DNA from: Isoetes taiwanensis
Taxonomy: Eukaryota; Streptophyta; Lycopodiopsida; Isoetales; Isoetaceae
DNA length: 64,000 nt
Direction of reading: 5' to 3'
Assembly: GCA_021234155.1 (NCBI GenBank)
Contig: JAJEKV010000016.1
Location: forward strand, 21,703,863-21,767,862
In this document: piece after piece, positions 10,801 through 21,877 of the stretch
Position numbering within the stretch: position 1 is the first letter of the stretch
How the letters are laid out: each line of letters opens with the position of its first letter
Notes under the pieces: model-generated
Databases searched by the model: none
What the model was told of the DNA's origin: nothing
What the model saw: only the letters and a program-made list of their open reading frames with translations
Position numbers and translations under genes: made by a program

Positions 10801-11788
10801 TGGTTGCAACAAGTGGTGTGTAGGAAATATCTTTCTCCTATGGTGCATGTGGGAGGGCATATTAGATTTTGGTCATTGATGGTCATCCGACGAATCATTG
10901 AGATGACTTGACATAAGATGATTTGAATGATTATGTAGATCTAGTTTCGAGGGGTTATTCTTTTGCAAGTAAGAGTAGTATATTCGGGAGATTTGCATGA
11001 AAATCACTACGTTTAGCAAGTAATATAGATATGTTAGCAAATATGGTGCCTGTTCAGTTCAATTCCTTTTTACCTGTTTTGTGATGAGGCAACCATTTTT
11101 TGGGTGTTCTTGAGGTGCCATTAGATTTAAGAATAGAATAGGTAAGGCAAAATGCTACTATTTTAGTAGTTTTCAAAAAGCAAATTATATTGATAGTAAC
11201 ATTTTGTTTAATCTTTATTAGAAAATAAGCCATTTTATATTGTTTCTCTAATTTTGTTACAACATTCCTATTCTTACCATTTACATGGCATCCAAGCTAA
11301 AAAATAAGCTCTAAATAGATGTATTTTAGAACATGCGACATTTTGGATTGTTATTTTACTTTGATTGAAACATTAATGCTTTCTAAATACTTACTGTTTA
11401 GGTCTATGCACAACCACTCTTCGAAGTTATGGAGGGGAAGTTATCGAATCCTAAAAGGGGGATATTTTCTACTAGAAACCTTATTCCACGTATCATAGTG
11501 AGGACCACATATATAATGGTTTCTAGTTTCATTGCTGCGATGCTCCCCTTCTTTGGTGATTTAAATGCGTTCATTGGTGCAATTGGTTTTGTTCCATTAG
11601 CCTTTATCATTCCTATACTCATGTATCTTGTTGCTTACAAGCCTGCAGTATGGACACTTGACTTTTGGATTCATGTTACAATCCTCATTGTATATACTAT
11701 TGTTGGTTTTATTAGTGTTGTATCTTCTATACGTCAAATTGTACTAGACGCTCATGATTATAAACTATTTGCAAATAGTACCAATTGA
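7838..11788 (+). CDS. GABA transporter 1-like amino-acid permease (AAAP family), 7 exons, intact
   Basis: Exons are 7838-7901, 7979-8209, 8509-8606, 8733-8919, 8990-9120, 9885-10121 and 11402-11788. All introns are GT-AG and the joined frame gives 444 codons without a stop, the normal length for plant GAT1-type carriers. Family marks are the N-terminal DAGSLFVLESKGTW, LSLPYAF at about residues 41-47, the SVLAQLPSFHSLR segment in exon 4, GYWAFG at about 270-275, and AAMLPFFGDLNAFIGAIGF near 361-379. Hydrophobic stretches suggest about ten or eleven membrane spans. Arabidopsis GAT1 is a plasma-membrane proton-coupled importer of GABA; substrate here is inferred only. The ATG at 7838 gives the family's usual acidic leader. 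An AATAAA at 12017 could be the poly-A signal. Intron 6 (1.28 kb) and intron 5 carry microsatellites. Confidence 0.92.
9257..9298. repeat. GATG/GATA tetranucleotide microsatellite in intron 5
   Basis: About seven GATG units are followed by about three GATA units. It lies in intron 5 of the transporter gene and should not affect the product. Confidence 0.9.
10121..10240. repeat. CT and CTAT microsatellites at the start of intron 6
   Basis: A CT-dinucleotide run follows the donor site at 10122, and a CTAT run follows near 10218-10233. Both are intronic simple repeats. Confidence 0.8.
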
Positions 11789-12351
11789 AGTAAAAGCTTT
11801 ACACAGCTATAGCTATACCTTTCGATACAAAACTACACATCTTTCAATACAAAACTACATAGCCTATTGGGCCATTTTAATACTATGTGTTTTTGCTCTT
11901 TGTTGTAGTACTTCCAAAGACCACTCCTATTCATTAGTTAATGTTGATCAATTGTAGAGTAGCTTTGAAGTGAGTTTTAACGAGGATTAAATTTGGTAAT
12001 CTCACGACATTGACCTAATAAAGTTGCAAACACTATAATGGTAATTGCATACCAAAAGTAGTTCTTTATGGAATAAACAAGTACATTGTGCAAGAAGTCA
12101 TGAAGAGTGCGTGAGGATCTTATAGTTATCCACAAATTTGAAGGAAGGTCTTGAGGAGAACATCGGAAAATCTCAAAAATTTGAATGGAATTGTTAAATA
12201 TTTGGAGAAATCTCATTGAGAAATGAGTTAAAGGCTGCTAATATTGTGTTATACCAATGTTTAGTTGAAGTTATGCCCTTGTCAATCCAAACTATGCAGA
12301 CATAAAGAACATATAAACAAACTGGGATTGCAATTTATGGTTCTATAAATA

Positions 12352-12379
12352 CTAGAAAAGGTGCCCAGCGTTGCTGGGC
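12352..12379 (-). mobile_element. Helitron-type 3' terminus
   Basis: Read on the minus strand, a perfect 7-bp hairpin (arms GCCCAGC and GCTGGGC, 3-base loop, plus-strand positions 12363-12379) is followed seven bases later by CTAG and then a T. A GC-rich hairpin shortly before CTRR, inserted in front of a T, is the diagnostic end of plant Helitrons. The element would extend to the right, to higher coordinates; I could not find its TC start before the LINE at 13231. No Rep/helicase coding is visible, so it would be non-autonomous. Confidence 0.65.
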
Positions 12380-13214
12380 TTTTGTCGGGCTTTAAGTCCA
12401 AAAACTAATAAAGATGTGGAAAATATTTTACAAGGGCCACGATTCCCTTCATTAGGCTAGTAATTTATAAAATCAATGATAGCACCCTGTTGTGTTTACA
12501 ATTACTTTGAATAGCTTAGATGAGCACATAGATCTTCTATCTTGAAATATTCACGTTATTGAGTATCCTACCAGAGTAATGTTACTTTGAAGCAAGTGAT
12601 GCAGTTAGACCCTTTCCATGCAATCATTACATTATGTAATGCATCTATACATGTTGCTACATTGGTAAGATCCTTGCCCATTAATCAACCACGATGTGCT
12701 CAAGATCTCATATCTTAAAGCAGTTGACAATAATATGCATTTTCAAGTACCAATCTAAACAATAGAATATCCAACTTCATAAAATATATGTACATTCATC
12801 TCTTTATAAGAAACATCATCTTTTCCTTATAAAGTCCCACATGCGAAGAATGACAATAATATTTGTATCCTAGATAAATAACGTTTGTATCCGTAGATTT
12901 ATACGAAATGACTAACGCAGGCATATAAATAAAAATCATATTTCTTGGGGTTATTGATAACTTATGTTTTAAGATCTCTATAGCATAGAACAAACATCCC
13001 TATGACCCCCAATTGACATTTACACTAATACATCTACATTGTTGCATGTATTTTCAATGCATTCGTTTCAAAATACACATCCTTCTATATTGGTTTGCAT
13101 CCTAAGAAATACATGTCAATAAAGAACAACCTTTAATTGAAAACAAATACCAAGCTTACACCGATGTCATAATAAAGCTCATGTTCATCCAAAAAAAATA
13201 AAATACACAAGGAT
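12380..13214. other. AT-rich DNA, no gene seen; possible Helitron body
   Basis: No open frame of interest and no coding bias is visible on either strand. If the Helitron terminus at 12352 is real, some or all of this stretch is its body. Confidence 0.35.
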
Positions 13215-13230
13215 AAGACTCAATCATATA

Positions 13231-13637
13231 CTTCATGTGTATCCTGGTGCTTGGCCGCTCTTGCGGCAGCAAGCCTTGCATCTGTGCGTGGCTTGGTTGG
13301 TGTGGTTGATTTGGAAGCGGCGGCGGTTGTGGATCTTTCAGGGGATTCAGCAGCCTGCAGCCTCTCTGATTCCTTGACTCAGGTACAAGCTATCTCAAAG
13401 CTTTCTGGTGTTCCCGGGAATAGTAGAGCGGAAGTTTGCCATTTGGCGGGACTTCTTGGGTGTTGTAGATGGTGATGGTCGGTTTGTACAGCAGTAGAGT
13501 TGCAGTTTTTCTGTGAGTTTGTTGTGGAGTGTCGAGGTATCGCTGTCTCTTTGGGGCAGTTCTCCTTCCTCCTCACTTGCTTTGTAACATTACCATTCTT
13601 TTAATATATTGATGACACAGTTCTTCAAAAAAAAAAG
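13231..13637 (+). mobile_element. 5'-truncated LINE (L1-type) 3' end with 16-bp target duplication
   Basis: The block ends with TTTTAATATATTGATGACAC, a short spacer and an A10 tail (13627-13636). The flanks carry an identical 16-bp sequence AAGACTCAATCATATA at 13215-13230 and 13638-13653. Poly-A plus a long target-site duplication is the signature of target-primed reverse transcription. About 400 bp remain, mostly 3' UTR; a short open frame at 13251-13475 is not recognisable as protein. Confidence 0.85.
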
Positions 13638-13653
13638 AAGACTCAATCATATA

Positions 13654-14600
13654 TATTTTTTTTTTTTGATGAATGTGGACCTTTATTACTCAAAAGAATA
13701 CAAAGAGTACATGGGGGCCTCAAAACCCAGTGGAGAAGATGTCCACTAGAGCAACACTACCCACCACATACATAACATAGAAAAGCAGAGAATACATATC
13801 ACAATGAGCACAACTGTTTGCTATGAGTAGCAGATATCACTCCCAAATGACACTCTTGACGTCATCCTTTAAGGAAGAACACTTGTACGCCTTTACAATG
13901 CGACTACGAGCATCGCTAAGCACTTGCGTATCTGAAAAGGCATGTCCCTTGAAGATGAGGAGATTTCGTCTCTTCCAGATGGACCAGATGATCCAAACAG
14001 ATGCTAAGTGGAAAGCCCTCTTTGCCAACTTGTCCCAAGAACTAGGATAGACTGACAATAAGACCTGCTGACTATTCAAGTCACAATGGAAAAGGCTCAA
14101 AAGTCACTGCCAAGCAAGTCGAACATGGTGACACAAGAAAAAGCAGTGCTCAATTGTCTCATTCCTCTACATGCAAAGAGGGCAGATCACAGAGACTTAT
14201 CGACGAAATCGATGAACAACGGTGTTTACCCGCACACATCTTTGAATGATTTGCCACCATATAATAGATAGCTTAGGATGGAGCAATTTATCCCATACCC
14301 ATCGCCAGACTGCTCTCCGATGAGGCTCAGGGATAGCTAAAGGCCACTTTGGCGATGGAGGCAACACTTCAGGATGAAGCAAGACCACATACATCGAGTG
14401 CACCAGGTGTTCCTCCTTAACACTGCCATGAACCACCCAGAGCTGGGAGCCACGCCTTGTGGGTGTGGAGGAAGTGCAGCAACTACTTTTTCCCAAATGC
14501 CATGGTCCCAAAAAAGGAGCAGGAACTTCAGTTTGATCATGGCCCAATCTATCAGATTATATTCAAAGACCATAAGAATTGAATTGAATTGTGTTAAGAG
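13654..14600 (-). mobile_element. 5'-truncated LINE 3' end, opposite orientation
   Basis: On the minus strand this encodes the C-terminal end of an L1-type pol. A segment VWDKLLHPKLSIIWWQ is followed by a zinc-binding zf-RVT pattern (CPLC, then ETIEHCFFLC, interrupted by a TAG near 14180), and then IWSIWKRRNLLIFKGH. A poly-A tail appears as the T run at 13657-13672. Two or more frame changes are present. The right border near 14600 is approximate and I could not find a clear target duplication. Confidence 0.8.
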
Positions 14601-14741
14601 GGAAGGTATATACCATTAATGCCTGGTCGATGGAGCTGCAAACGTGCAAGGAAAATTATTTGGGTGGTTCTTGAGCTAAATTTTGGCACATGTGTGGTTT
14701 TTTCATCTATTCTATGCACTGATAACTACTTTGCTTGTATC

Positions 14742-15469
14742 TGAGAAAGAAACAAGTTGAGTCACTATTGGCAATCTTTATATCATGGATCCAATAGATT
14801 GAATAAACAATATAGTGAAACAAATTAACCAATCACAGCTTGTATCTTGTACTCAGAGCAAATATTCACACAAACTATATGAAAGACTTCTCAAGTAATT
14901 GTGCATTTCAACTTCAATCACATGATCATATTACATGTATCAATATCTATTGCAATGGTATTACGTCTCCATATAATGACCATGTAAGACAATAAAATAA
15001 CACAATTATTTAGAGATCTCAACACCAACAACGAAACCTTACGGTCCGGAATCACAACTTCGAACTCCTCCAATATGATCTGCAAACAGGTTAGATTCAA
15101 ATGCTATTAATCTATGCTTCTTAAACTGTTCCGGCGGTTTTGCACCACCGATCGAACTGCTCATGGCTTGGCCCCAGTTCATTGGGCCGAGCCTTATCTA
15201 ATAGAAATAGCATTTTCTTTCCTTTCCTTTCATTCCGCTTTCTAATATATCTGCATTATCACACTAGAAATAATTAAGACTTTGAACCATAGTCAAATAA
15301 TTATTTCCTAGGTCTGATTTCCATGACATTTTCTTATGCTCATTTCATCATCTGCTAGTCTTGATTATTCCAGATATGATTAGAACCTAATGGTTAGATA
15401 ATCATTTCCTGGTTTCTTTTTCTCCATTGCTTTTTCATAACAATATTTATCTGACCATAATCCTTCTCA
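14742..15469 (-). repeat. 3' LTR of outer copia
   Basis: 728 bp. In element orientation it starts TGAGAAGGATTATGG and ends TTTCTTTCTCA. It matches the LTR at 26341-27059 with roughly eight substitutions and a few small indels (for example an 11-13-bp insertion near 14892), about 1 percent base divergence by eye. Confidence 0.93.
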
Positions 15470-15587
15470 TTCCCCTTTCAGATTATTATTGTTATGATCA
15501 ATACAACTTATACCAGCCGCCAGCATGTTAAATCTGTTACTGCTTAATGCTTTAGTGAATATGTCTGCCAGCTGAATCTCTGTTTTA
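15470..15587 (-). pseudogene. C-terminal tail of outer copia pol plus polypurine tract
   Basis: The reverse complement reads EIQLADIFTKALSSNRFNM, the conserved end of copia RNase H regions, then a short tail and the purine-rich CTGAAAGGGGAA before the LTR. It is separated from the rest of RNase H (17931-18317) by insertion of the unclassified repeat. Confidence 0.85.
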
Positions 15588-17920
15588 ATATGTAGCATAA
15601 TAACAGGGGGTTTTCTTTGTGTTTTTGTACGTTTTTCACAAAGGTTTTCCTAAGATTTCATGGCGTATTCGAATGGATGTACTAATGCGTACATCTAGAG
15701 TGCACCATTTTCGTTGATTTAGTTTCTTTTTACAATAAACATCCAAGGGCTCACAACAAAAGCCCTCTTTTTATTTTAGGGGCTGAACATGCAAGCCTGG
15801 TGGATAGCATTTTAGGGCACGAAACAGGGCTTGCAAATCTGCAACAACATGGATTAGCAAGATAAAGATTACCATTTAAAGAGATCGTCGTTGCAGGAGA
15901 GAAGCTTCTTCGTAAAAAATGGTGGCATGGCACAATTGTCTCAGGAAATGTACAAGAATCAAAAGGTTTTTAGATCTTTCCATTTCATTGGCAGAAGATC
16001 TAAAATTGTTGGGACGGAGATCAAGATTAGATTGCAGTTTTCCTTGGTTGAAGCATGAAGACACGGTTAAAATTGCCCTGTTTTTGAATCAGCAGTGAAG
16101 GTGGAAGTAAGGATATTTTCTATGTTAGGGATTTTTCTTTTATCTGTGGGTCAAGGATTTTGCGTACATGCTGCTGTTGCTTTAGATGGAAACAGGCGAG
16201 AATGGCTTGCTTCATATAGTAGGTAAAGCAGTTCTTTCTTGGCTTGTTGCAGGATAAAACGTGGACTAGTTCTACAAACGAGATTTCGTCCATATCGAAT
16301 GCATCTAATCATCCAACTGTTGGGTAATTTCTAAGATCTCTTATATGAGAGTCCGATGGTGCCTTGTCTTAACAGAGAATTCATCTAATGTCATTTTATA
16401 ATATTTGCCAAAGACCTGATTTTTGTAAGAAGCCTCCAAAGATACCCAAGCAAGCCGCTTCAATGCAAACTAATGAAGGTGAAAAATATATATTCGGTGA
16501 AAAAATCAGGTTCCATTTCCAAATCGGACGATGTATCGTAAAAAATGAGAACCCTAACAATGGAATGAGGCATGTTAGCGTAAGCATGAATGCAGGAGCA
16601 AATTTGAGAACGGTTTGAGAAACAAATGGGATAAAAATCCATCCCATGCCCAAGGAGATGAAAAGGGTAGATATGGTTGTTAGATTCCCCGCTAAACCAA
16701 GGGCTCGACCAACCGGGCTTACTAAATCGCTTCTCGGACATCTTACGCTAGTAAAGTGCTAGAAGAAGTTAAGGCCCAAACGTGCTTGAATCTAAAGTCC
16801 CCCGACACGGTTAAATGGGAATAATGCATGTCCGAAATCTTACACGAGTTGATTGCAATTCGACATTGTTGTCCGCTTGTTCGTTAAATCGTGGCGGGAT
16901 GCCATATATTCTTTGTGTTTGCTTGCTCTCGGATTTCGTGAGCCGTAAATTGTGTCCGCAGTTGATGAAGGCTATGGTGAAAGATTTGATATTGCGGTAA
17001 TCGCTGATTTAGTTGCTTGCTCCATCAAAGAGTATTGTTGCAAAAGCATTGAAGCATGAATCTAACATGCACAGGAATTTAACATGGAAAGCAGCATGCA
17101 GGCAGTTTGCAAGGGCGAAAAAATGTGCCTTGGTATGTTGATCCTTTTTAAACTTGCCTTATAAAGGTTTTAGCATATCTCTATATCTTGATGTAGCTGG
17201 AATGTGATGATTTCTTGTTGATGGCATTGCAGTGCTTACAATCAAACGTGGTCCAAGACCTTTATTTTCCTATTTAATTGGAATAAGGATGATCATAAGA
17301 CATGCAAGTTACTGTTCTTGCATGGAAACACTCTCTGTTCATATTTCTCCTATAATTACACTCAGCACACAAGGGTCATTTTAGTCATGATGAAGTGCAC
17401 ACATTTCTGAACTTGTACAAGCTCAAGAACCTTTTTTTACTTTCAACACTCTACTCATTTTACTTGACATCGGGCAACAAGAATTTGAGGCCACATTGGC
17501 AGGTTGGCATATTGGCTGCATATCAGACCGTTTAAAAGGTAATATACATGGATAAATTGTTATGGGCGTAGATGCCAAAATTGAGGTTAAAGAATCGAGA
17601 TGAATTGAGGTATGCTCATCATGAAATTTCTGACATTGTAAAATCGGTTAAGAGGTATTTCCAGCTGTACTATTCCGTGGTGATTTCGGGCAGTTTACAA
17701 TAGAAGGGGGTATTTTAAACTATTTTGACAATTGATTCTCTTGAACTAGTGGTATTGGCTTTATATTGGGCGCCATGGCCCCCTTCAGTAAACCTTATGA
17801 TGTTATTGTTGTTCTTGCCCATTTTATAACAGTGTGCTTGCGTATATTTGGGCGGCTCTTGGTATGCAATGGAAATAATTTGTTTGCCTTATGATGTTAT
17901 TGTGCTTTTTAGTAATTAAT
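15588..17920 (+). mobile_element. Unclassified repeat family, copy 2, inserted in outer copia
   Basis: The head ATATGTAGCATAATAACAGG and about 130 following bases match copies at 293, 27155 and 62498, including the TCTAGAGTGCAC block. The insertion splits a conserved copia RNase H tail, so its limits can be judged from the interrupted protein: coding stops near 17926 and resumes at 15587. GTTTTA (15582-15587) and GTTTA (17921-17925) may be an imperfect target duplication. The foldback tail of copies 1 and 3 is missing here. The interior (for example 16600-17020, with more CpG than its surroundings) has no recognisable gene. Confidence 0.65.
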
Positions 17921-17925
17921 GTTTA

Positions 17926-18317
17926 TACCCTTACCTATGTTTGCTCACTACATCTCTTATATAATGCATCTTCATCTCAATATGTTTAGTTCTTTCATGA
18001 AGAACTGGGTTTCTTGTCATTGCAATGCAGCTCTGACTGTCACTGAATAATTTTGTGCTTTCATTCTGTGTTATTCCGACTTCATCTAGGAAACGTCTTA
18101 CCCAAACGATTTCTTTGGCCACTAAGGTGGCTGTTGCATATTCTGATTCTGCAGTAGATAAAGCTATAGAGTTTTGCTTTTTGCTTCTCCAACTTACCGG
18201 CGCACCTCCTAGTATTAAACAATAGCCTGATGTAGACTTCCTTTCGTCCAAATCACCACACCAGTCTGCATCACAGTATGCCTTGAGCTCTAAGTCATCT
18301 GAATGATATACAATGCC
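17926..18317 (-). pseudogene. RNase H fragment of outer copia
   Basis: The minus strand encodes DERKSTSGYCLILGG, then STAESEYATATLVAKEIVWVRR and SDSQSCIAMTRNP and TKHIEMKMHYIRDVV. These are the conserved copia RNase H blocks, including the acidic residues of the SAESEY and SDSQS segments. The left side is cut by unclassified repeat copy 2, the right side by the nested copia at 18318. Confidence 0.9.
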
Positions 18318-18709
18318 TGTAAGATTCTAGGATGCACTTCAGCAGCATCAGTAGGACAATCCCTACATACATCCCTGGGCGAAAATACCCTGCTGTGATT
18401 CCAACAGGCTGGCCCAATCCACCGGACTCTACTTGTCACAGCAGCAGCGCTTCTCACGAATCAACTCCCCCTGCTTAGGCCCCTGGTCATCCGCCTCCTG
18501 CAGTAACCGGTTCGAATCAGCTCAATCCGACCCTGTCTTCGATCTGCTCCAATCAGTCCCTGTCTGCTCACAATTCCGCCTCCTGATCTCCAAAAAGGGC
18601 CTGTATTTTTGTCAATTACGATTAGTTGTGGTTCAGGCATGTGACCACATTGGTCACACGGATCTGCTTCCACGTGGATGTATTATGTACAGGCTGTCAT
18701 GTTCCTACA
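18318..18709 (-). repeat. 3' LTR of nested copia
   Basis: 392 bp, starting TGTAGGAACATGACAGCC and ending CTAGAATCTTACA in element orientation. It is nearly identical to 22148-22545. Confidence 0.95.
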
Positions 18710-18737
18710 GCTCCCCCTCAGCCTGTACACAGAATAC

Positions 18738-20240
18738 TTACCTGTACTCGAGAATACCTACTTGTGTCTTGGCAGACACAAGTTTTGGTTCTGTTAAGAC
18801 CTTAGTAAGCATATCTGCTTGTTGTGCCCTTGTGGAAATATACAAAACATCAATTTCTCCTTTCTCTACTTCATCCCGAATAAAGTGATGATGAATTTCG
18901 ATGTGCTTCGTCCTAGCATGGCATGTTGGATTTCTACTCATTGCTACTCCACTTTTGTTGTCACAATACAAGGGTGTGGCATGATTCGTACATGCATTAC
19001 AAAGTTCTGCGAGCATTCTTCGCAACCAAATAAGTTCAGATGCTGCCTGAGAAACTGCTACATACTCTGCCTCTGCACTCGATTTGGCCACACATTCTTG
19101 CTTTTTGCACCCCCACGATATAGCTGCATCACCGAGCTTGCAAATATATCCTGATGTGGACTTTCTATCATCCAGGTCACCTCCCCAATCCGCATCCGCG
19201 AATCCTATCAGTTCTAGCTTTTTGTTTTGAGCAAAACAAATCCCATGATTCAATGTACCTTTCAGATATCTCAGAACCCTTTTAGCAGCTATCCAATGTT
19301 CTTTTCCTGGATCATTGTTGTATCGACTGAGCAGGTTGACCGCATAGGCGATGTCTGGTCTTGTACTGTTTGCAATGTGTAATAATGTGCCTATTAATGC
19401 TCTGTACGGCTTAGTTTTCATCTCTTGCCTTTCAAAGTCATTCTTGGGACTCATTCTGCCGCTGATCCTCATACCTGGTGCAAGAGGCGTTTTTGAAGGA
19501 TTGCAATCAACCAATCTAAATCGTGTCAAGGCTTTCCTGATGTTCTGCTCCTGAGTTAAATATAGCTCCCCCTTTTTCCTATTTCTTCTGACTTCCATAC
19601 CCAATAATTTTTTGATGTCACCGAGATCCGACATTTGAAAACGCTTTTTTAGCACTGCCTTGCACCTTTCTAGGATGGTTTTGTCACTGCTAGCTATGAC
19701 ACAATCATCAACATAAAGTGCCAGGATCAAGCATTCATTTCCTTCTTTCCACATGTACAAATTACCTTCTGTTTTTAATTTCCTAAATCCAATAGAAATT
19801 AAAAACTTATTCATACATACATACCATTGCCTAGACGCTTGGCGTAAGCCATAGACTGCCTTCTTTAGCCTGCATACCATGTTCTCTCCTTGCACATGCC
19901 CTTGAGGTTGCTCCATATAAATTTCTTCTTCAAGATCTCCATTTAAAAATGCCGTTTTTACGTCCATATGATGTATTTCCATATCATTCTGCACTGCTAA
20001 TGCCATTAAGGCCCTTAAACTTGTTATTTTGACTATAAGTGAGAAAGTGTCCTTGTAATCTACACCTTCCTCCTGAGTATAACCTTTTGCCACCAAGCGA
20101 GCCTTGTACCTTTCAATTGAGCCATCAGCATTATGTTTTATTTTAAAAAGCCATTTACTGCCTACTACATTTTTGCCCTTTGGCCGAGGCACTAGCTCAT
20201 AGGTTTTTGTATCCTGAAGTGATTTCAGTTCATTTTGCAT
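18738..20240 (-). CDS. Copia reverse transcriptase and RNase H (nested element), 500-codon open frame
   Basis: The frame runs from within the reverse transcriptase N-terminal region (GSKWLFKIKHNADGS at about residues 27-41) through MDVKTAFLNGDLEEEIY, the catalytic box YVDDC, and the LLGMEVRRNRK connection. RNase H follows: GFADADWGGDLDDRKSTSGY, SSAEAEYVAVSQAASELIWL, YCDNKSGVAMSRNP and the QQADMLTKVL tail. The usual YSPVVK segment reads FSLIVK, a change that may weaken the enzyme. The true protein would start upstream, but a one-base deletion near 20275 breaks the frame, so the first methionine is only where the open stretch begins. It acts, if at all, in retrotransposon particles in the cytoplasm. 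Confidence 0.85.
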   Translation of the reverse strand: MQNELKSLQDTKTYELVPRPKGKNVVGSKWLFKIKHNADGSIERYKARLVAKGYTQEEGVDYKDTFSLIVKITSLRALMALAVQNDMEIHHMDVKTAFLNGDLEEEIYMEQPQGHVQGENMVCRLKKAVYGLRQASRQWYVCMNKFLISIGFRKLKTEGNLYMWKEGNECLILALYVDDCVIASSDKTILERCKAVLKKRFQMSDLGDIKKLLGMEVRRNRKKGELYLTQEQNIRKALTRFRLVDCNPSKTPLAPGMRISGRMSPKNDFERQEMKTKPYRALIGTLLHIANSTRPDIAYAVNLLSRYNNDPGKEHWIAAKRVLRYLKGTLNHGICFAQNKKLELIGFADADWGGDLDDRKSTSGYICKLGDAAISWGCKKQECVAKSSAEAEYVAVSQAASELIWLRRMLAELCNACTNHATPLYCDNKSGVAMSRNPTCHARTKHIEIHHHFIRDEVEKGEIDVLYISTRAQQADMLTKVLTEPKLVSAKTQVGILEYR

Positions 20241-20316
20241 AGCTTCTATCCATTTAGAAGCATCCGCCCCATCATGGCCTGTTCAGCGGATGCTTCGGGT
20301 TCCACCACGCATGATA

Positions 20317-20960
20317 TCACCCTTGGTTTGGGCACTTTTTTGTTCTACCATAGAGGTCGATTATCAAAGGGAAGATCGACTTAAGGCGATCTACCTCTCT
20401 GCGGCGAGTGTATCCCCCTCTCACGCCGTCCCATCGCTCTCGATCTCCCTCTTCATGTGTCTCCACACCTTCATGCGCACTTTCCGGTGCACTGTCAGCT
20501 TCTGTAGCTTCATGCACCTCCTCATGCTCTACTTCCGGTGTATGCAGTGCACTATCGGCCTTTATGGCCTCATGCACTTCATCCGGCTCATCATCTGAAT
20601 CATCATCTATGGTTACGGCTGGCTGCTCCACAATGTTCTCTTCTTCGTTGCCTATATGCACCTCTAAATATTCTTCTGGTATCCATTCTGCTTCCTCTTG
20701 CTTTGTCAAGATTTTCCTATCTTTGTATAATATCTTCTCGTCAAACACTACATCCCTGCTAACATGCACTTTGCGACTTGCTGGGTCATACAATCTATAC
20801 CCGTTCGATTCTTCATCATACCCTACTAGAAAGGTGCAAATGCTCCGGTCATCTAGCTTTCTTCTTTTTTCCTCTGGCACCAGCATATACGCCAAGCATC
20901 CAAAAACCCTCAAACGCTGCACAGATTGTTTGCGTCCTGTCCAAACTTCTTCAGGAACTG
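20317..20960 (-). pseudogene. Integrase C-terminal and linker region of nested copia
   Basis: The minus-strand frame encodes VWTGRKQSVQRLRVFGCLAY, then YDEESNGYRLYDPASRKVHV and SRDVVFDE, the usual copia segment between integrase and reverse transcriptase. It is followed by an acidic linker with two near-identical HEATEADSA-type repeats (about 20480-20580). The frame is displaced from integrase near 20958 and from reverse transcriptase near 20275. Confidence 0.8.
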
Positions 20961-21877
20961 CTCCCTGTACTGCAGTTTGGCAACCTGTTTTGCACATAGC
21001 AAGCAGCCGCCACCGCTTCACCCCACAAGTAATTCGGCAGCCCAGCATGCTTTAACATGCACCTAGCCGCATCCATAATGGTGCGATTTTTGCGTTCGGC
21101 TACACCATTTTGCTGAGGAGTATAACCGCACGTGTACTGTCTTTTAATTCCATGCATTTGGCAAAATTTTGTAAATTCTCCTGATCTGTACTCACCTCCA
21201 AGGTCAGGTCTCAGACATTTTACACGAGATGATGTCTCTCTTTCTACTTCTGCAATATAAAGCCTAAAAGCATCAAATACCCGATCCTTGGATCGTAGAT
21301 AGTAGCACTTGGTGCGTCTACTGAAATCGTCAATAAATGTGGCAAAATAATATTTTGCACCAAGGCTCTGCACCTGCATTGGTCCACATACATCTGAATG
21401 CACCAAGGCCAGCAACGCATCTGCACGTCTACCTTTATTTCTAAAAGGCAGCCTGCTTTGCTTCCCCAGCATACAAGATTCACACATGCCATGCTCTTCA
21501 CTATCAAAGTTCAATCCATCCAGCAATCTATGTTTTTTGGCTATCTTAATGCTATTGTAATTCACATGTGCCAAGCGCAGATGCCAAGTATGTATATCAT
21601 CCAGAGCAGAAGCAGAAACTTTATTAATAACATCTACGTTCAATTCGAACAGATTTCCATTCCTTTGAGCATCAAATATCTTAACACCATCTTTAATAAA
21701 CTTGCAGCCATTCTTATGGAAAAATAGATCATACCCAGCGTCTACTAGATTGGCAACCGAAATCAAATTAAACAACACACCCGGTGCATAGCGAGCATCT
21801 GGAATACTGAGGATGTTCTTTCCTCCACTTTTCAATTCCAAGTCTCCTCGTTCCATGAATCTCTTGAATCGCTCCAT
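20951..21877 (-). pseudogene. Copia integrase of nested element
   Basis: The open frame holds the zinc-binding module (WHLRLAH, then CESCMLGKQ) and the catalytic core: HSDVCGP for the first Asp, RPDLGGEY for the second, and NGVAERKNR for the Glu. The second block usually reads RSDRGGEY, so R-S-D-R is altered to R-P-D-L though Asp remains. The upstream part shows the protease-integrase spacer (ARYAPGVLFNLISV). Frameshifts at both ends separate it from protease and reverse transcriptase. Confidence 0.85.

Noticed and set aside
20408-21055. 215-codon plus-strand open frame
   Set aside because: Antisense shadow of the copia integrase-linker region, which has clear family motifs on the minus strand.
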